Position numbers and translations under genes: made by a program. Shown piece by piece: positions 33,999 through 45,929 of a stretch of 64,000 bases of DNA. The stretch is from Delphinapterus leucas (Eukaryota; Chordata; Mammalia; Artiodactyla; Monodontidae). The notes beneath the pieces are model-generated. The model did no database searches. It was not told where the DNA came from and was given only the letters and a program-made list of their open reading frames with translations. The stretch spans positions 3,023,962-3,087,961 of the forward strand of contig NW_022098024.1 of NCBI RefSeq assembly GCF_002288925.2. The letters are read 5' to 3'. The number at the start of each line of letters is the position of its first letter. The stretch's first letter is position 1.

Positions 33999-36179
33999 AT
34001 AAAATTTGAGTGCACTCATGTGAAGGATTTTCCCTAAGCAATCTTCAAACTCCTTTCTCTGTGGTATTTTCTACAATTCATGACCATAAGTTTTCTTCAG
34101 GTTGCTTATTATAGAATTATAATACATTTCCTTTGGCCATGTTAGTAAAAATCATATTGCCAGAGTCATTCTCAACATCGCTATATGATACCATATACCA
34201 CCATGAATTTCATTAACTTAGTTTTTTGGAGGACTTAGTATACAATACTTCCCTAGGGAAGTATATAGAGAGAAAGTCCTAAGAAACAGAAGTAAATAAT
34301 CAGAAGTAAATGGCTTGCCCAAAATTGTTCTCACTTATTAAGCACATATAACTGTCCTCCTAAAAAACATGAAATTAAATATCTTGAATTATTACTTTAA
34401 AAAAATCTCACTTTCTTATCATAGTTATTGTAAATACCAATAAAGTTTCCAATGAAGTAAAATATATTTTGGTTAGGTTTTATATCTCCCAGTTAAATTA
34501 AAATCTAACTATAGCTACATAACACAACAGCCTTGCTTTTTACACCACCATCTGTATTGTCATTTACATCTCTTACTGACCTTAAGGGAATTCAAATTAT
34601 TGAGTTTTAGAACTATAAGCTTATTTGAAGGACACTTCTAATGCCTATTTCCCTTAGTCTTTGATAAACTTATTTAGCCTCTGGAAATCACTCTATAAAT
34701 TCCCATGGTCTCTGTTCTATGAATTTTTCAGACTAAATAAGGAAGGGGTATGTTTGCTTTGAGGACTGTTTTTCCTACATATTTAAGGTTTTGTCCTTCC
34801 TTTCTTCTCCAAGAGAAACTAGCTATTTTGATTGTGTGTCAAATTGCTATTTATCAAATCTTCGATTCGATTCCATTTTATATCTCTTCTCTGGTCTGTG
34901 AAATTATTGCTTGTGACACCACTTATTTGGAAAGTTATTTTTACAGACATAAAAGTGAGCAATCTGAAGTACATTTTAGTTTTTTTTTTGAGGAAGGGAA
35001 AAGGTGAGCAGTCACCTTAGAAATTTACAGCCCATCATATTCCTAGAAGTATTTGTATCTATTATTTTATTTGTAAAATTTCAACATTTGGGTATTAAAA
35101 CTATAAAGTACAAATAACTTACATAATTTTAACATTTATTTTCCAAAGCTGAGTTGATATTATATTTAAACAGTTTCAAAAATAACTTTTAATTACATTT
35201 AGATAAAAATATTTTGCTTCAATGATAATCAGTCATCTAAACATCTAGCTTTTTCCAAATAGCTATTACATGTATCTTCTATAAAAATATTCTGTTCATT
35301 TCTTCTAGTCTTTCCACTGACTTAAATTTAATTTCTAGGCTCTTCAATATCATTTTCCATCACCCACTATAACTCTAAACTTTGGGATACAGCTTTTTTT
35401 CCATATTTGGTTTTCATAATTTAGTTTGTAGGAAACCATGAAGTCTTGAGATGAGTTGGGTATTTCTGAGGTGTAACTCCAAATATTCAGTTAATTTCAA
35501 CCCATAGAATTAGATAACCATATTATTGCCATTGGATATACTATATGCTTCTTTTCTATTTCTTCTCTACAGTGACAATGTACTAGAATGAAAATGACAT
35601 AACAAAGACAAAATATCAGAATAAAAAGAGGGAACAAAGATAAGTGTGCCCTGTTTAAGACAGTCACAATTAGGTGTATTAATTCATGTGTTATATTAAG
35701 TAGTTTCCTAATATGGCTCTAGAATGCTCACTTCTTTTTTAAGAAAATTATCTAAATCTAAGTGACAAGAACATTAGTCAGACACAAATGTGAAATAGTT
35801 TCTACTGGCAGGGATTCATGAAACGGATGCCAATGTTTCTTAACCTTGATTGTAATGGAAAAGATAAATAATCACTTACACAAAAATTTTAACAGAAGGA
35901 GAAACATATTGTGTGCACCCGATCCTTATGGCATAAACTACAATTATGTGCCAAAATCATAAACTGAAAATCCAGCCTTTAGATATCAGGATATTGTTGG
36001 TGAGCTCCCTATAATATGTTTGTGGCAGACCCCTTAACATAAAATCACATAATATGCCCACAAAATAAAAAGATGTTCTTGAGGGTAAACATAAGAATAA
36101 ATGCTGGCTATAAATGTTACCAAAATATTAAGAATTTTAGGTTAAAAAATTAAATTTAGTCATACCCATATTATATATG
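33999..36179. other. About 2.2 kb with nothing recognised
   Basis: AT-rich, no identifiable transposon, exon or microsatellite. Short frames at 34750-35020 have no domain. Could be decayed repeats beyond recognition by eye. Confidence 0.45.
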
Positions 36180-37420
36180 GAAAGCACAGAGAAGAAAAAA
36201 AAAATATATATCTTAGTTCACATTCCATAGATAACCACTGTGAACACTTTGGTACAATTATAGAGTTTTTTATTTCTTTATACTTTATGTCAAACTCTGT
36301 CCTATTTTATTTTTATTTTTTTAAATATTAAAGCACATTTATTCCTGTAAAATAATAATTTGGGGATCAGTTTTGTTGGGATAAAGTATGCTTCTGCATC
36401 ATCACTTAACTATTCTCCTATAGTTAAATACTTATGGTATTTCCCTTTTGTATTAATTATAAATTACCTCCCAAACCACATCTTGGATATGAAGATTGTT
36501 TTCTAGTTCTAAATTACTTTATTAGACGAGTGTTTATGTAATGGAGTTAAAAGCTCAGATCATTGCTAGGTGCTGCCTAATTGTTTTTCCAAGTAGTTAT
36601 ACTAACTTACCTGCCCACAATGAAGCTAGATTTATCACACCAACATTAAATATTTTTACTTTTTATCTTTGATAATTTATAAGCAGGGAATTGGATATGT
36701 TTGTTTTATTTTAGGATATATTTTATTTTTGGTAAAATTTCTCATATTCCATTTTTTTATCTTTTTAATTAATAATGGTCATTGTTTTTTAGACATACAT
36801 GATTATTAATGTTTTTCTTATAATTTTCTTCATTGTTTTAAAATTTGGGACAGTTTTCTCTAGAGATTCATAATTATTCAAATATTTCTATATTTCAAAG
36901 ATTTTTATTTTTATTATTTCCCTCTTTAATCTATCTAGAATTGATTTTTGATATCACATAATGTTTTATTTTTGCAATAACCGTTTATTATATAGCTGTC
37001 TTCCCCACATATGTGAAATGTTTTTTATCATATTCCACATTAAATCATTTTATGTGATTTGTTTCAAATATATGTATTCAGTTCCTATTATCCTATGTCA
37101 GTATCATCTCTTTTAAATTAGTTTAGTTGTACAAATTTTGATACTGTTAGGACTAATCTATTCTACATCTCTGTCCCTAGTCAAAATAATACTTCTCCTC
37201 TTACACACTTTTTTCTTTGGCTGTTATGTCATATAAATACTGTTGGTGAATACAGACAAATTTTGTAATTAATTTTACATGTTTCTCCTACAACAATCCT
37301 CCAAACTCTATAAGTATACTTTATATAAAAAGTACCTTAGAATTTCAAAATTAGTTGAAATTTATTCTGGTATTTTAGTCTTCTTACTCATAAATATTTA
37401 TAATTTTTTTTCTACTGCAT
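36180..37420 (-). mobile_element. Old L1M-type LINE, antisense (3' UTR into ORF2)
   Basis: Diverged but collinear: 'aattgtttttccaagtagtt' (36579) and 'cacaccaacattaaatattt' of the 3' region, then 'aatctatctagaattgattt' (36929) and 'aatattac'-type motifs of reversed ORF2 around 37120-37200 ('gtacaaattttgatactgtt'). No coding frame remains. Confidence 0.6.
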
Positions 37421-37439
37421 ATTACTAAGAAAAACATGG

Positions 37440-37890
37440 AGTAGTAAGAATAGCATCTTCTGATGTTCTATTGTTTTTTTATGGCTGCATAGTTGCGCAT
37501 ATAGTTTATTCAACTATGTTCCATTCAATTGTCATTTATCACATTTCATTTCTTTTAAAATTTCAAGTTCTACAAGACACAAGTATAAATTTTATTGTAA
37601 TACATATATATTTATTATATATCTTATAATTTTTTATCTCATTTATCTGGGAAGATTCTTAGAAAAAAAGTTGAGTTAAAGCATATGGATATTTAAACAA
37701 TTCTAATTTATACTTTCACTTTAGTTTTACAACAATAATTTTACCAATCTACATTTCCAGCAAGATATAAGTACCCATTTTCCTATACTTCCATACATTG
37801 AATGTTATCACTTGAAAAATTTTTCTAAAGTATTGAGTGAAAAATTATCTTGTTTGATGACCTTTTATATTTCCTTTTTACTTGCTCAAT
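37440..37890 (-). mobile_element. Second old L1M 3' fragment, antisense
   Basis: 'ttatggctgcatagttgcgc' (37480) and 'gttccattcaattgtcattt', then 'aaagttgagttaaagcatat' (37668) and 'ctacatttccagcaagatat' (37749). This is the same 3' region as the start of the preceding element, so a separate insertion in the same orientation. Confidence 0.62.
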
Positions 37891-37894
37891 AATA

Positions 37895-38170
37895 TTAGTG
37901 TTAGTGAGTGCCTGTCATTTGGGCACTGGTAAAATAAATGATGGATAAACAGATATGATTCTCTTGGAGCTTACATTTAGTTGAGAGAGACACACGGTGT
38001 ATAAGTAAATACCTAAATAAGATCGTTTTAGTTAAAAGAAAGTGTTATAAAGAAAATTCACTTGATGAGAACAAGGGAAGCGAGGGGAGTGGGCTCCTTG
38101 GAGTACTTCCGATGATGTAGTAGGGACTACAGGGACTGAAGAGGTGATTTTGACCCTATTAAAAGAGCCA
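37895..38170 (-). repeat. L2 LINE fragment (antisense)
   Basis: 'gtgagtgcctgtcatttggg' (37904), 'gatatgattctcttggagct' (37953), 'aaagtgttataaagaaaatt' and 'gggactgaagaggtgatttt' give the reversed L2 3' order. Confidence 0.68.
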
Positions 38171-38304
38171 GCAAACTCTGCCCCAAGCCAAGGGGAGCAC
38201 ATATTAAAAGGCACGACTACAAATTGCATTTTCATAGCAGACCCACACTTAAATTCTAGTCCAGAGACTTACTAACCTGAGATTTTTATTACAAGTTATT
38301 ATGA

Positions 38305-38470
38305 GCTTGGCCTCTGGAGTCAGGTGGTCATAGATTTAATTATTTACTTCTCTTATCTTCAGTCTCTTTATCTTCAAAATGCAGATAATGTTGCATCTCT
38401 TACGGAGTCATTATACAAATCTGATACAGAATATATGAAATGTCTAATAGTGAGTTTGTTTTTATTCAGT
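38305..38470 (+). repeat. MIR SINE (sense)
   Basis: 'gagcttggcctctggagtca' (38302) is the tRNA-like head; 'cttcaaaatgcagataatgt' (38372) is the core. Confidence 0.7.
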
Positions 38471-38534
38471 AACCATTATTGTTGTTGTTATTGTTAAGTA
38501 GAGACAACTGATACTATCGATTTTGACCTGGGAT

Positions 38535-38650
38535 TTTAGTTAGAAGATACGGATTAACATCCACATTCTACCTCATAATAGCTGTAGAGCCAGCCTAACT
38601 TATTGAGCTCCAATTTATTCCATTTATAAAGCAGATAAACTACCTTCCAC
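38535..38650 (+). repeat. MIR SINE fragment (sense)
   Basis: 'tagctgtagagccagcctaa' and 'attgagctccaatttattcc' with 'cataaagcagataaac'-like end resemble the MIR middle. Weaker than its neighbour. Confidence 0.45.
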
Positions 38651-38804
38651 CTTATTTTCCTTTACTCTTGGAGTCTTGCTTGATACCTAATTTCATCCTA
38701 CACTAAGATCCAGCCTTTCTCTACTGAGCATATTAATTTATAAATCACTTATTGAGTTCCTATGTTTTGTCATAAGACATCCACCATCAAAAAATGTTAG
38801 TTTT

Positions 38805-38857
38805 GGGCTTCCCTGATGGCGCAGTGGTTGAGAGTCTGCCTGCCAATGCAGGGGACA
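38805..38857 (+). mobile_element. CHR SINE head, cut by an assembly gap
   Basis: The first 53 bases of a CHR SINE with an intact A box (tggcgcagtgg), reading into the gap just before the B box. No SINE tail is visible after the gap. Confidence 0.9.
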
Positions 38858-38957
38858 NNNNNNNNNNNNNNNNNNNNNNNNNNNNNNNNNNNNNNNNNNN
38901 NNNNNNNNNNNNNNNNNNNNNNNNNNNNNNNNNNNNNNNNNNNNNNNNNNNNNNNNN
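38858..38957. other. Assembly gap (100 N)
   Basis: Exactly 100 undetermined bases. A round 100 is commonly used for a gap of unknown size, so coordinates downstream may be offset in the real genome. Confidence 0.98.
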
Positions 38958-41444
38958 CGTCCATTTGCAACCAAGCTACCATATTAGCCCCTATGAAGAC
39001 TAAGTATAATGAGTTAATACTTTATACACTGCAACTACTGAGTACATGAGATTAAAGTAGGTATTTTTTTGTAGATCTAGAAGTTATATACAGTATGAAT
39101 TTTGGTATTACTGTTTTTAAAAAAATAGGTACTTTTGAAAAAAATATATTTTTGAAATTTATAAAATACAATGAAATTATCAGGGGAGGTATAACTACAA
39201 AAGTTTTAGCTGAAATAAGTCTTACTTGAGGATTACTTTATAAAATTATATGTCTTCAATTATTATTTCACTTCTTTCTTGCATGAGAGATTGGAAAAAG
39301 CAAAGATGTATTTTCAGAAAAATGTTAACTAATTTTCTGTGACAATTTAATAATAATGACAGAATATACTTGTAAAAAGTCACATATTGATTGCTGAAAA
39401 GGATTTTATTCCAGTAAGTATGAAGTAGAATATGATACCAGCTTATCAACTGAGATATCACCCATAGAGTAAATGAGGCTAATTGCCACAGCTGGCTTCA
39501 TTTTCAACTGACAGTGCAATAATCAACAAGGCACGGACAGAGAAACCTGTGACACTAGAATACTAAACCATTTCAATAAATTATAAAAGCAACATTTGAC
39601 TCACAGCTATTTTTAAACTTAACATAACATTGTCTCTTATTCCAAGGGAAATCAACTGCATTGGTATGAAAATTGCTTTGGGTTTAGTTCTCAGCTTATA
39701 CTTTAGGGTAGACGGCTTTGAAAAGTAAGTTTCCCAGAAATTAAAATTGGATGGAGCTTCGTAACACTCTAACCAATGAGAAACAGAAAGAGATAGAGAC
39801 AGAGACTGAATAGGAAGAGGAGGTAGAGGAGAGGAGAAGAAAGTAAGGATGAAATGGAAGGGGGGACCAGGAGAATAAAGGTGAGAAGGAACCTTTAGAA
39901 CGTCTTTTGACTTTGCCGAATTTATCCTTTCTTCCAGAGCTCTCGGTGATTTCTATTTGCTCAATGCATATCAACCTTTCCCCAATTTTAAAGGCACGAT
40001 GAACAACTTTCTTGACACCCACAATTCAACTGTGACTTTTTGAGGGTCCTTATTTGAGCCTAGTTCCACATGAATGGTAAACTTTGGGTCTTTGGCATTT
40101 CTTGGCTATTAGATTTATTATGTCAGAGGCTTCTTTCAATTCTCATTTGCTTACATTTGAACCATATTTCATCTCAGTTTCCCTACAATGCAGTTATGTT
40201 CCATACATAGAATCTGGTCATAAATTGTAATTATTGATGCTTTTCCTAAGAGATGAAAATGTATTTATTTCCTTATCATTTTCTTGAAGTATTAGACTTC
40301 GTTAGTCCTAGAGGGGACAGAGTTTATTAGAATAGTTCTAATTTTTTTTCTTGAAATTGTAAAAGTCATGCCTCTTCTGAAACTAATAGAGTGCTATTTG
40401 TATCACTCTATGTCAGTGCAGAAAACATATTTCTTTAAGAAAAAAAGAGACAGAGAGAGAAATGGGTCAAAAGGAAAAATGGGGCAAAAGGGAACAGACT
40501 CCAGTTGAATACTGTTTAAGTGTAGTTTTAGAAAAAAAAAGATGTCATATGAATGGCTAATAAAGAATGTTTTTAAAAAACAAAAAACACCACTGAAGTT
40601 GGAACAACAAAGGAAGCCCCACCCAAGAATCTCCAGTGTATCTGAGGCTGTATCCAAGACCATTTTAAGAGTATATGGCTCTATTGCCTAGTTTCACTCT
40701 AAGGCCTCAAGTTAAAATGCCTGTGACTGAGCTTCAACTATTAGAAATGCACTGCTGGAAAATTTACAAGGAAAGAGGAGATATCTCGATTATTCTGAAA
40801 GACAGAAAAGACTGAAAAACATTAGTAAAACACCAGCTGGCAGATAAGATAGAGGGGCACAAAAAGGAAAAGACAGGTAGAGAAACCAGGATGGAAAAAA
40901 TGGTGTTAATACAAATATGTCAGGGGTACAAATCCTGTAATTGATGAGCAAGTCCTGCAAGTTACATATGGAAGGTATTAAAATTATTACAATGCAATAA
41001 ATATTATATTGCTGAGTAAGTGACAGTGAAAAGAGAAGCAGGCAGATATTAGCAAATATATGAAATGTAGATAAAAACAGAATGGAAGAAAATTGGATAA
41101 AAAGAGAAATAGAATGATGCATTAGCTTTATGTTTCCTTACCAGAGGAGCCATATCTCAGACAGGATAAATAAAACCTGATGCATGGAGATTGCTCTCTA
41201 TGTAACAGCATTTAGATAGATAGTCCTATCCCATTTAGATAGGCCTGCATATTTTCCATTACTTAGAAAGGAACTGAGATCAGATCAGTTTTAAACCTAT
41301 AAAGTAACAATTCTGTTCTGCTTAAACCTTACCTGAATTTTTGGGTAGTGTGCTCTTCTCATTATGAAAATCTATTTATGAGCCCCTACATTTCAGGGTG
41401 CTACTGAAGACATCATTGCACTTGTCCATTGAAGAAATATTACT
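38958..41444. other. About 2.5 kb with nothing recognised
   Basis: AT-rich on average, with GA-rich patches at 39778-39900 and 40440-40495. A 93-codon frame (40022-39741 minus) and a 110-codon frame (41122-40790 minus) are compositional, rich in Ser, Leu and Phe; no domains seen. Confidence 0.45.
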
Positions 41445-41528
41445 GACCATCCCAGAAATATTACTGAGTAATTACTATGGGCTTGACTTGGGCTGGGCAC
41501 TAAGGACTTAATTAGAAAAAGGAGGGGA
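41445..41528 (-). repeat. Possible L2 3' scrap (antisense)
   Basis: 'actgagtaattactatgggc' and 'gggctgggcactaaggactt' (41493) look like the reversed L2 terminus. Short. Confidence 0.42.
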
Positions 41529-41529
41529 A

Positions 41530-41745
41530 AAGATGCTACTTAGAGCATGAGCTTTGGGTTTGATTCCCAGCTCTATCATTTACCAAATGTGTGAATTTGG
41601 GCAATTTACTTAATATTTCTTTGACTATTTTTCTGACTTGTAAATACAACATCATTGGGATGATATAAAGATTAAATAAAGTTCAGTAAGATGAAGTATA
41701 AAATACTTTGCTCAGAAATTGACATTTAAAAGTTTTTTAAGGATG
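41530..41745 (+). repeat. MIR SINE (sense), near full length
   Basis: 'gagcatgagctttgggtttg' (41543), 'attcccagctctatcattta', 'gtgtgaatttgggcaattta' (41589) and 'gactatttttctgacttgta' run in order; the tail 'aatactttgctcagaa' follows. Confidence 0.83.
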
Positions 41746-41855
41746 AATGCTATTAATATTAATTTTAATAAAATGATTCATATTGATATGTAGGATACTT
41801 AGGCAGTATAGAGATCTTGGAGTCAGGGACTGAGGCCACTGTAGAAATTAAGATA

Positions 41856-42367
41856 TGAGGCTATAACAGAGAAGAACAAACCTGACTCCATATTGGATCT
41901 ATTCCTTTAGCTCTAACCTTTGTGCTCTGCTGCCTGTGCTTAGTCATGCTGGCTCTGCATCTTTGTAAAAGTATGTTGCCTATAGCCTGAAATATACAGG
42001 ATAGCTCATTCTCAAGGTTCTGACCTTTAAAGGTATAACACTTTTCCATTCATACAGATAAAAAGTTGCAGAACAGATAATAGTAATTGTTTTGTTGGAG
42101 GCTTATAGGAACATTGTGACCAGACCTACCAGGACAGCTGCAAGAACAAAGGATTCCAACACCAAGAAGTTTGTAACAACCAGCCACACCCCCTCCCCTT
42201 TTAGAAAGAATCCTGAGCTCTATCTCAGGTAAGATGGCTCTTTGGGACACTAGTCCACCATCTTCTCAGTCTGCTGGCTTCCATATAAAGTCATTATTCC
42301 TTGCCCCAACAACTTGTCTCTCGATTTACTGGCCTGCTGTGTGGCAAGCAGTACGAGGTTGGTAACA
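41856..42367 (+). mobile_element. Probable ERV1-type solo LTR
   Basis: TG...CA limits (tgaggctata ... ttggtaaca), about 510 bp. U3-like first part; 'tccatataaagtcattattc' (42280) gives an ATAAA-type poly(A) signal. The U5-like end with 'cctgctgtgtggcaagcagt' and 'acgaggttggtaac' resembles gammaretrovirus-like LTRs of cetartiodactyls. The immediate right flank shows no primer-binding site or gag, so it looks like a solo LTR. Small non-viral frames overlap it. A 4-6 bp target duplication was not seen, so the limits could be off by a few bases. Confidence 0.55.
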
Positions 42368-42790
42368 AGGTGGTGAGAACTTGAACTCAGAATGGCAATT
42401 GGAATAGAAAACAGGTCAGAGATGTCACATAGACAATATGCAGGCAAACAAACTGACTTTGGAACAGTGTAAGAGCAAGTTAAGAGTATAACAGCAAGAT
42501 ACTGGAAGAAGCCAGAAATGACAGGTTAAATGGGTTGGGGTTATAAACACGGTGTTTGCCTTTCATTGAAATCAGAACATCAAGAGAAAAACTTTTTCAT
42601 ACTCAGGAGTGAACAGAATTCCCTGACTAGTGAAAAATGAGACATATCTGATAAAAGAGGACATACTTTACCTATGATTCAAATTTAATTCAGTCATGTA
42701 TCTCTTTAAGAACTGTCCAAAATAAAACCATGACATTTACCTCATGATTTTTGGAATCTGCTACCTGTAATGGCTTGATACACACTACAC
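42368..42790. other. Unassigned; possibly L2-derived at its left edge
   Basis: 'ggtggtgagaacttgaactc' just right of the LTR, together with 'gaggccactgtagaaattaa' just left of it, could be two halves of an antisense L2 split by the LTR. The rest shows nothing. Confidence 0.35.
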
Positions 42791-42792
42791 AT

Positions 42793-42823
<31 letters not shown>

Positions 42824-42827
42824 ACTG
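42791..42827 (+). repeat. (CA)n microsatellite, interrupted
   Basis: CA repeats with one AAA interruption at about 42817-42818, preceded by CACTACACAT. Confidence 0.9.
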
Positions 42828-43119
42828 ATATGTATAAGTAGAATGTGTAATTGTGTGCCTATCTTTTTATTCTTTGTGAAGTACAATGCATGGAAAAGTG
42901 TAAAACATATAAATGTACAGCTTAATAAACTGTTATAAAGAGAACACTCGTATAATCATATCCAGGAAAAAGAACATTACTAACATCTCAGAAACCTCTT
43001 TTCATGCCCATCTCAACATACCCTCTCCTTCTTCCATATCCTTAGTTTTATACTACTTAATCTGTTTGTTTTCTATAATTTTGACTTAACTATTCATCCT
43101 TAAACCCATTCCTTTAGTC

Positions 43120-43265
43120 TTCCCTATTTTTAATTAACTAATTAATTATTCATCTAATTTTATTGGGAGATAATTGACATACAGCACTGTATAAGTTTAA
43201 GGTGTATAGCATAGTGATCTGACTTGCATATATCATGAAACTATTATCACAAGTTTAGTGGACAT

Positions 43266-43313
<48 letters not shown>

Positions 43314-43495
43314 AAATAAAAGAAAAAAATAGTTTTCCTTTTGATGAGGATTTACTTTCTTAACAACTTTCATGTACAACATACAGCAGTGTTGATTATA
43401 TTACTCATATTATACATTGTGCATTGTACATCATATTGTACTCGATCTTATAACTGAAAGTATATACATTTTGACCACCTTCATCCAATTAGTCT
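43120..43495 (-). mobile_element. L1 3' UTR tail (antisense) nested in the older L1
   Basis: 'attttattgggagataattg' (43157), 'gacatacagcactgtataag', 'tttaaggtgtatagcatagt', then after a TA/CA microsatellite 'cttaacaactttcatgtaca' (43357) and 'acattttgaccaccttcatc' (43466). This is a different, younger L1 3' UTR that separates two collinear parts of the older element. Confidence 0.75.
43270..43313 (+). repeat. (TA)n(CA)n compound microsatellite
   Basis: About 15 TA units followed by 6 CA units, inside the nested L1 tail. TA-rich tracts are prone to length change. Confidence 0.95.
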
Positions 43496-44879
43496 TACCA
43501 ATTTTTAAAGTTTATGTAAATTATATCAAACATTAGGAATTTTCTTTTACTTGTATTCTTTTCTTCATTCTTTGTTTTCAAGATTTATCCACTGGGTTCC
43601 TTGTAGTAGTAATTACTCATTTTTATACTGTATTGTATGTCTCTGGATTAATATACCACTATTTATTAATTATATTATTCTTGAGTTTTTAGATAATTTC
43701 TATTAAGGAACTATTATACATAATATGGTTTGGTTATTTTTGTTTATGTATGATGGTACAAAATTACTTTCAGTTTTGTAGGGTAAACATTGTAGTATGA
43801 TTGAAACAATATAGGATTAAGTGTATCTTCAATTTTACTAGACAATATCAAACTATCTTCCAAAATAGTTAGGATAATTACCCACCCATCAACTATAGAT
43901 CCATGGATGGGAGTACTTGTTGCTATATATCATAATCTACATTTGGCATTGTCATTTGTTTTTATCTATTTTAATAGGTGGTATATCACTATAACTATGA
44001 ATTTTATGATAAGATTTTGCCTATATGTATTGACCATTTATAGTTCTGCTTTTTGTAAGTACCTGTTTAAGTCTATTGCCCAGTTTTCTATTGGGTTTTC
44101 CATTGTCTCCCTAACTGATGTATAAGGAATTTATGCATATCAATTTATATATTATTGTATGATTTCTTTATTAGCAAATATGTTGCAAATACCTTCTTTC
44201 ATGTATTTGAGTGATTCTAATGGTGTTATTTGGAGAGATAATTCTTGATTTTTAATCAAATTTATCAAACTTTTCTTTATGGATTGTATTTCCTTGTCCT
44301 GATTAATGAAGATATTTTCTTATGTTATAAAAGATATTTCTATTTCTATCTTTTACATTCCGGTTTGCTTACACAACCATATCATCTATGGTTAGTGACG
44401 GAAGTATTATTTAGGTATTCTTTACCAGAATAAGAAAGTTCTATTCTATTCCTAGTTGCTATAAGATTGTTTCCCATGTATTATGTATGTTCACATGATT
44501 TTATATTCTTTATTCTGTTTATGTGGTGAATTCTATGTATTGCTTCCCTATTTAAATAAACACTTGTGTACCTGTGATAACTCTAACTTGGTCTTGATGC
44601 ATTTTATTTTATATATTTGTCATATTTACTCTGTATATTTGAGTTAGGATTTTTTACTTAATTTTATGAGTGACATTAGAATGAATTTTTGTGTGTGTTT
44701 TATAGTCTTTGCTGGGTTTTAGGATCAAGGTTATGTTAGCTTATAAATGATGGGAAAATATATCTTGTTGCTCTCTTTTCTGGAAGAACCTGTAAATCAG
44801 TATCATTGACATTATTTATTCCTTAAATATTAGGCAGAACTTGACAATGAAGCTCTGAGTTTTTATTGTGACAAGATTT

Positions 44880-45235
44880 TAAATTACAGATAATTATAGA
44901 AATAGTTATAGGACTATTTTTATTATGTATATTTTTATTGTGGTGAAATGTTGTAACATAAAAATTGCTATATTAGACATTTTAAGTGTACAATTCAGTG
45001 GCATTAATTACATTCACAATGGCATGCAACCATCAACACTATTTCCAAACTTTTTCATCAATCTAAACAGGAACTCTGTAACCATTAAGCAATAATTCCT
45101 CATTCCCCCCTCTCCCCTTGTCCCTAGTAACTTCTAATCTATTTTCTCTCCTATAAATTTGCCTATTCTAGATATCTCATATAATTGAAATCACGTAATT
45201 GTTTTCATTTTGTATGTCTTAGTTTCCTCCCCTTC
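44880..45235 (-). mobile_element. L1M 3' UTR fragment, antisense
   Basis: 'ttttattgtggtgaaatgtt' (44932), 'gtgtacaattcagtggcatt' (44986), 'gcatgcaaccatcaacacta' (45023), 'gaactctgtaaccattaagc' and 'atctcatataattgaaatca' (45174). It ends against the T-run of the pseudogene. Confidence 0.85.
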
Positions 45236-45926
45236 TTTTTTTTTTTGCCACTACCAATGATATTTGGTCCACTTTTATGTATTTATTTATCAAAAGTTGC
45301 ACAAACCTGACCTCATTCACCAACACAAAACATACAAACAGGACACACACAAGGCCTTAGAGAAGGCTAAATACTTTGAATGACAGGAAGGAATGAACAC
45401 AGCAGGTGGACTTTTGGTTTCATTTGCAGGGGTCTGGGGAAGGCTCTGGTCCCACACCTGGAAAGGCAGAGGGGTGTGAAAGTCAATAAATAGCACCCTG
45501 GGCCCAGCCTGCTTTGGTACACTGAGGATTCATCCCTGCACCTCTGAGCCCCAGCGGCACTTGCCCTTGGCCCTTAGCCAACAGCAGGAGCAGGACAGGC
45601 AGAACCTGGGAATCTGGTGCAGGCAGGTCAGACGTGCTGCCACAGTTCCCCTCCAAACAGCCCCCAGTGTCCTGCAAGGCAGGAGGTAAGACCGGTCCAG
45701 GCTCCGCAGACCCTAGCTGGCCACGTCTGAGGGCACTGTCTTTTCCTTGTCTGAACTTTCAGGGAACACGAGGTGCCCTCCCGCACCAGCGGCCTCCTCT
45801 TGACCACTCACAGGCTCTGGCTGCAATACAAAACTTCTTTCCAGCTGGACTGGTCTCTGGGCGCTGCCTCTGTATCCTACCAACACCCATTCACAGTGTT
45901 ACACTCCTGTAGGACTCCTGCCCAGT
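45236..45926 (-). pseudogene. Processed pseudogene (retrocopy) of an unidentified transcript 3' end
   Basis: GC-rich block, unlike its AT-rich surroundings, read on the minus strand. It ends in a poly(A) copied as an 11-base T-run at 45236-45246. An AATAAA signal sits at 45287-45282, about 35 bases before that tail, typical of a mature mRNA. Upstream, an open frame of 61 codons runs from 45898 to a TAG stop at 45713-45715. It contains RPVQLERSFVLQPEPVSG and ends KTVPSDVAS, followed by some 470 bases of 3' UTR-like sequence. No intron-like break is seen, so this is a reverse-transcribed mRNA fragment, 5'-truncated, inserted by L1 machinery. Frames in other phases and on the plus strand also read open for 60-90 codons because the block is GC-rich; the poly(A) position argues for minus. 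I cannot name the parent gene. A clear target duplication was not found. Confidence 0.72.
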
Positions 45927-45929
45927 ATG

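Larger units (their letters stand above)
42850..44878 (-). mobile_element. Old L1M-type LINE, antisense, split by another L1
   Basis: First part 42850-43119 matches a reversed L1 3' UTR ('atgtacagcttaataaactg' at 42914, 'aagaacattactaacatctc' at 42970). After an intruding L1 tail it continues at about 43496 with 'gatttatccactgggttcct' (43583), 'actgtattgtatgtctctgg', 'cagttttctattgggttttc' (44079) and 'tttaggatcaaggttatgtt' (44716). Collinear 3' to 5' of ORF2. No usable coding frame. Confidence 0.75.

Noticed and set aside
42790..43320. CA and TA/CA arrays considered as CRISPR or satellite
   Set aside because: Simple dinucleotide runs without spacers; ordinary microsatellites.
45634..45912. 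92-codon plus-strand frame in the GC-rich block
   Set aside because: The poly(A) copy and AATAAA place the transcript on the minus strand; the plus frame is a shadow.
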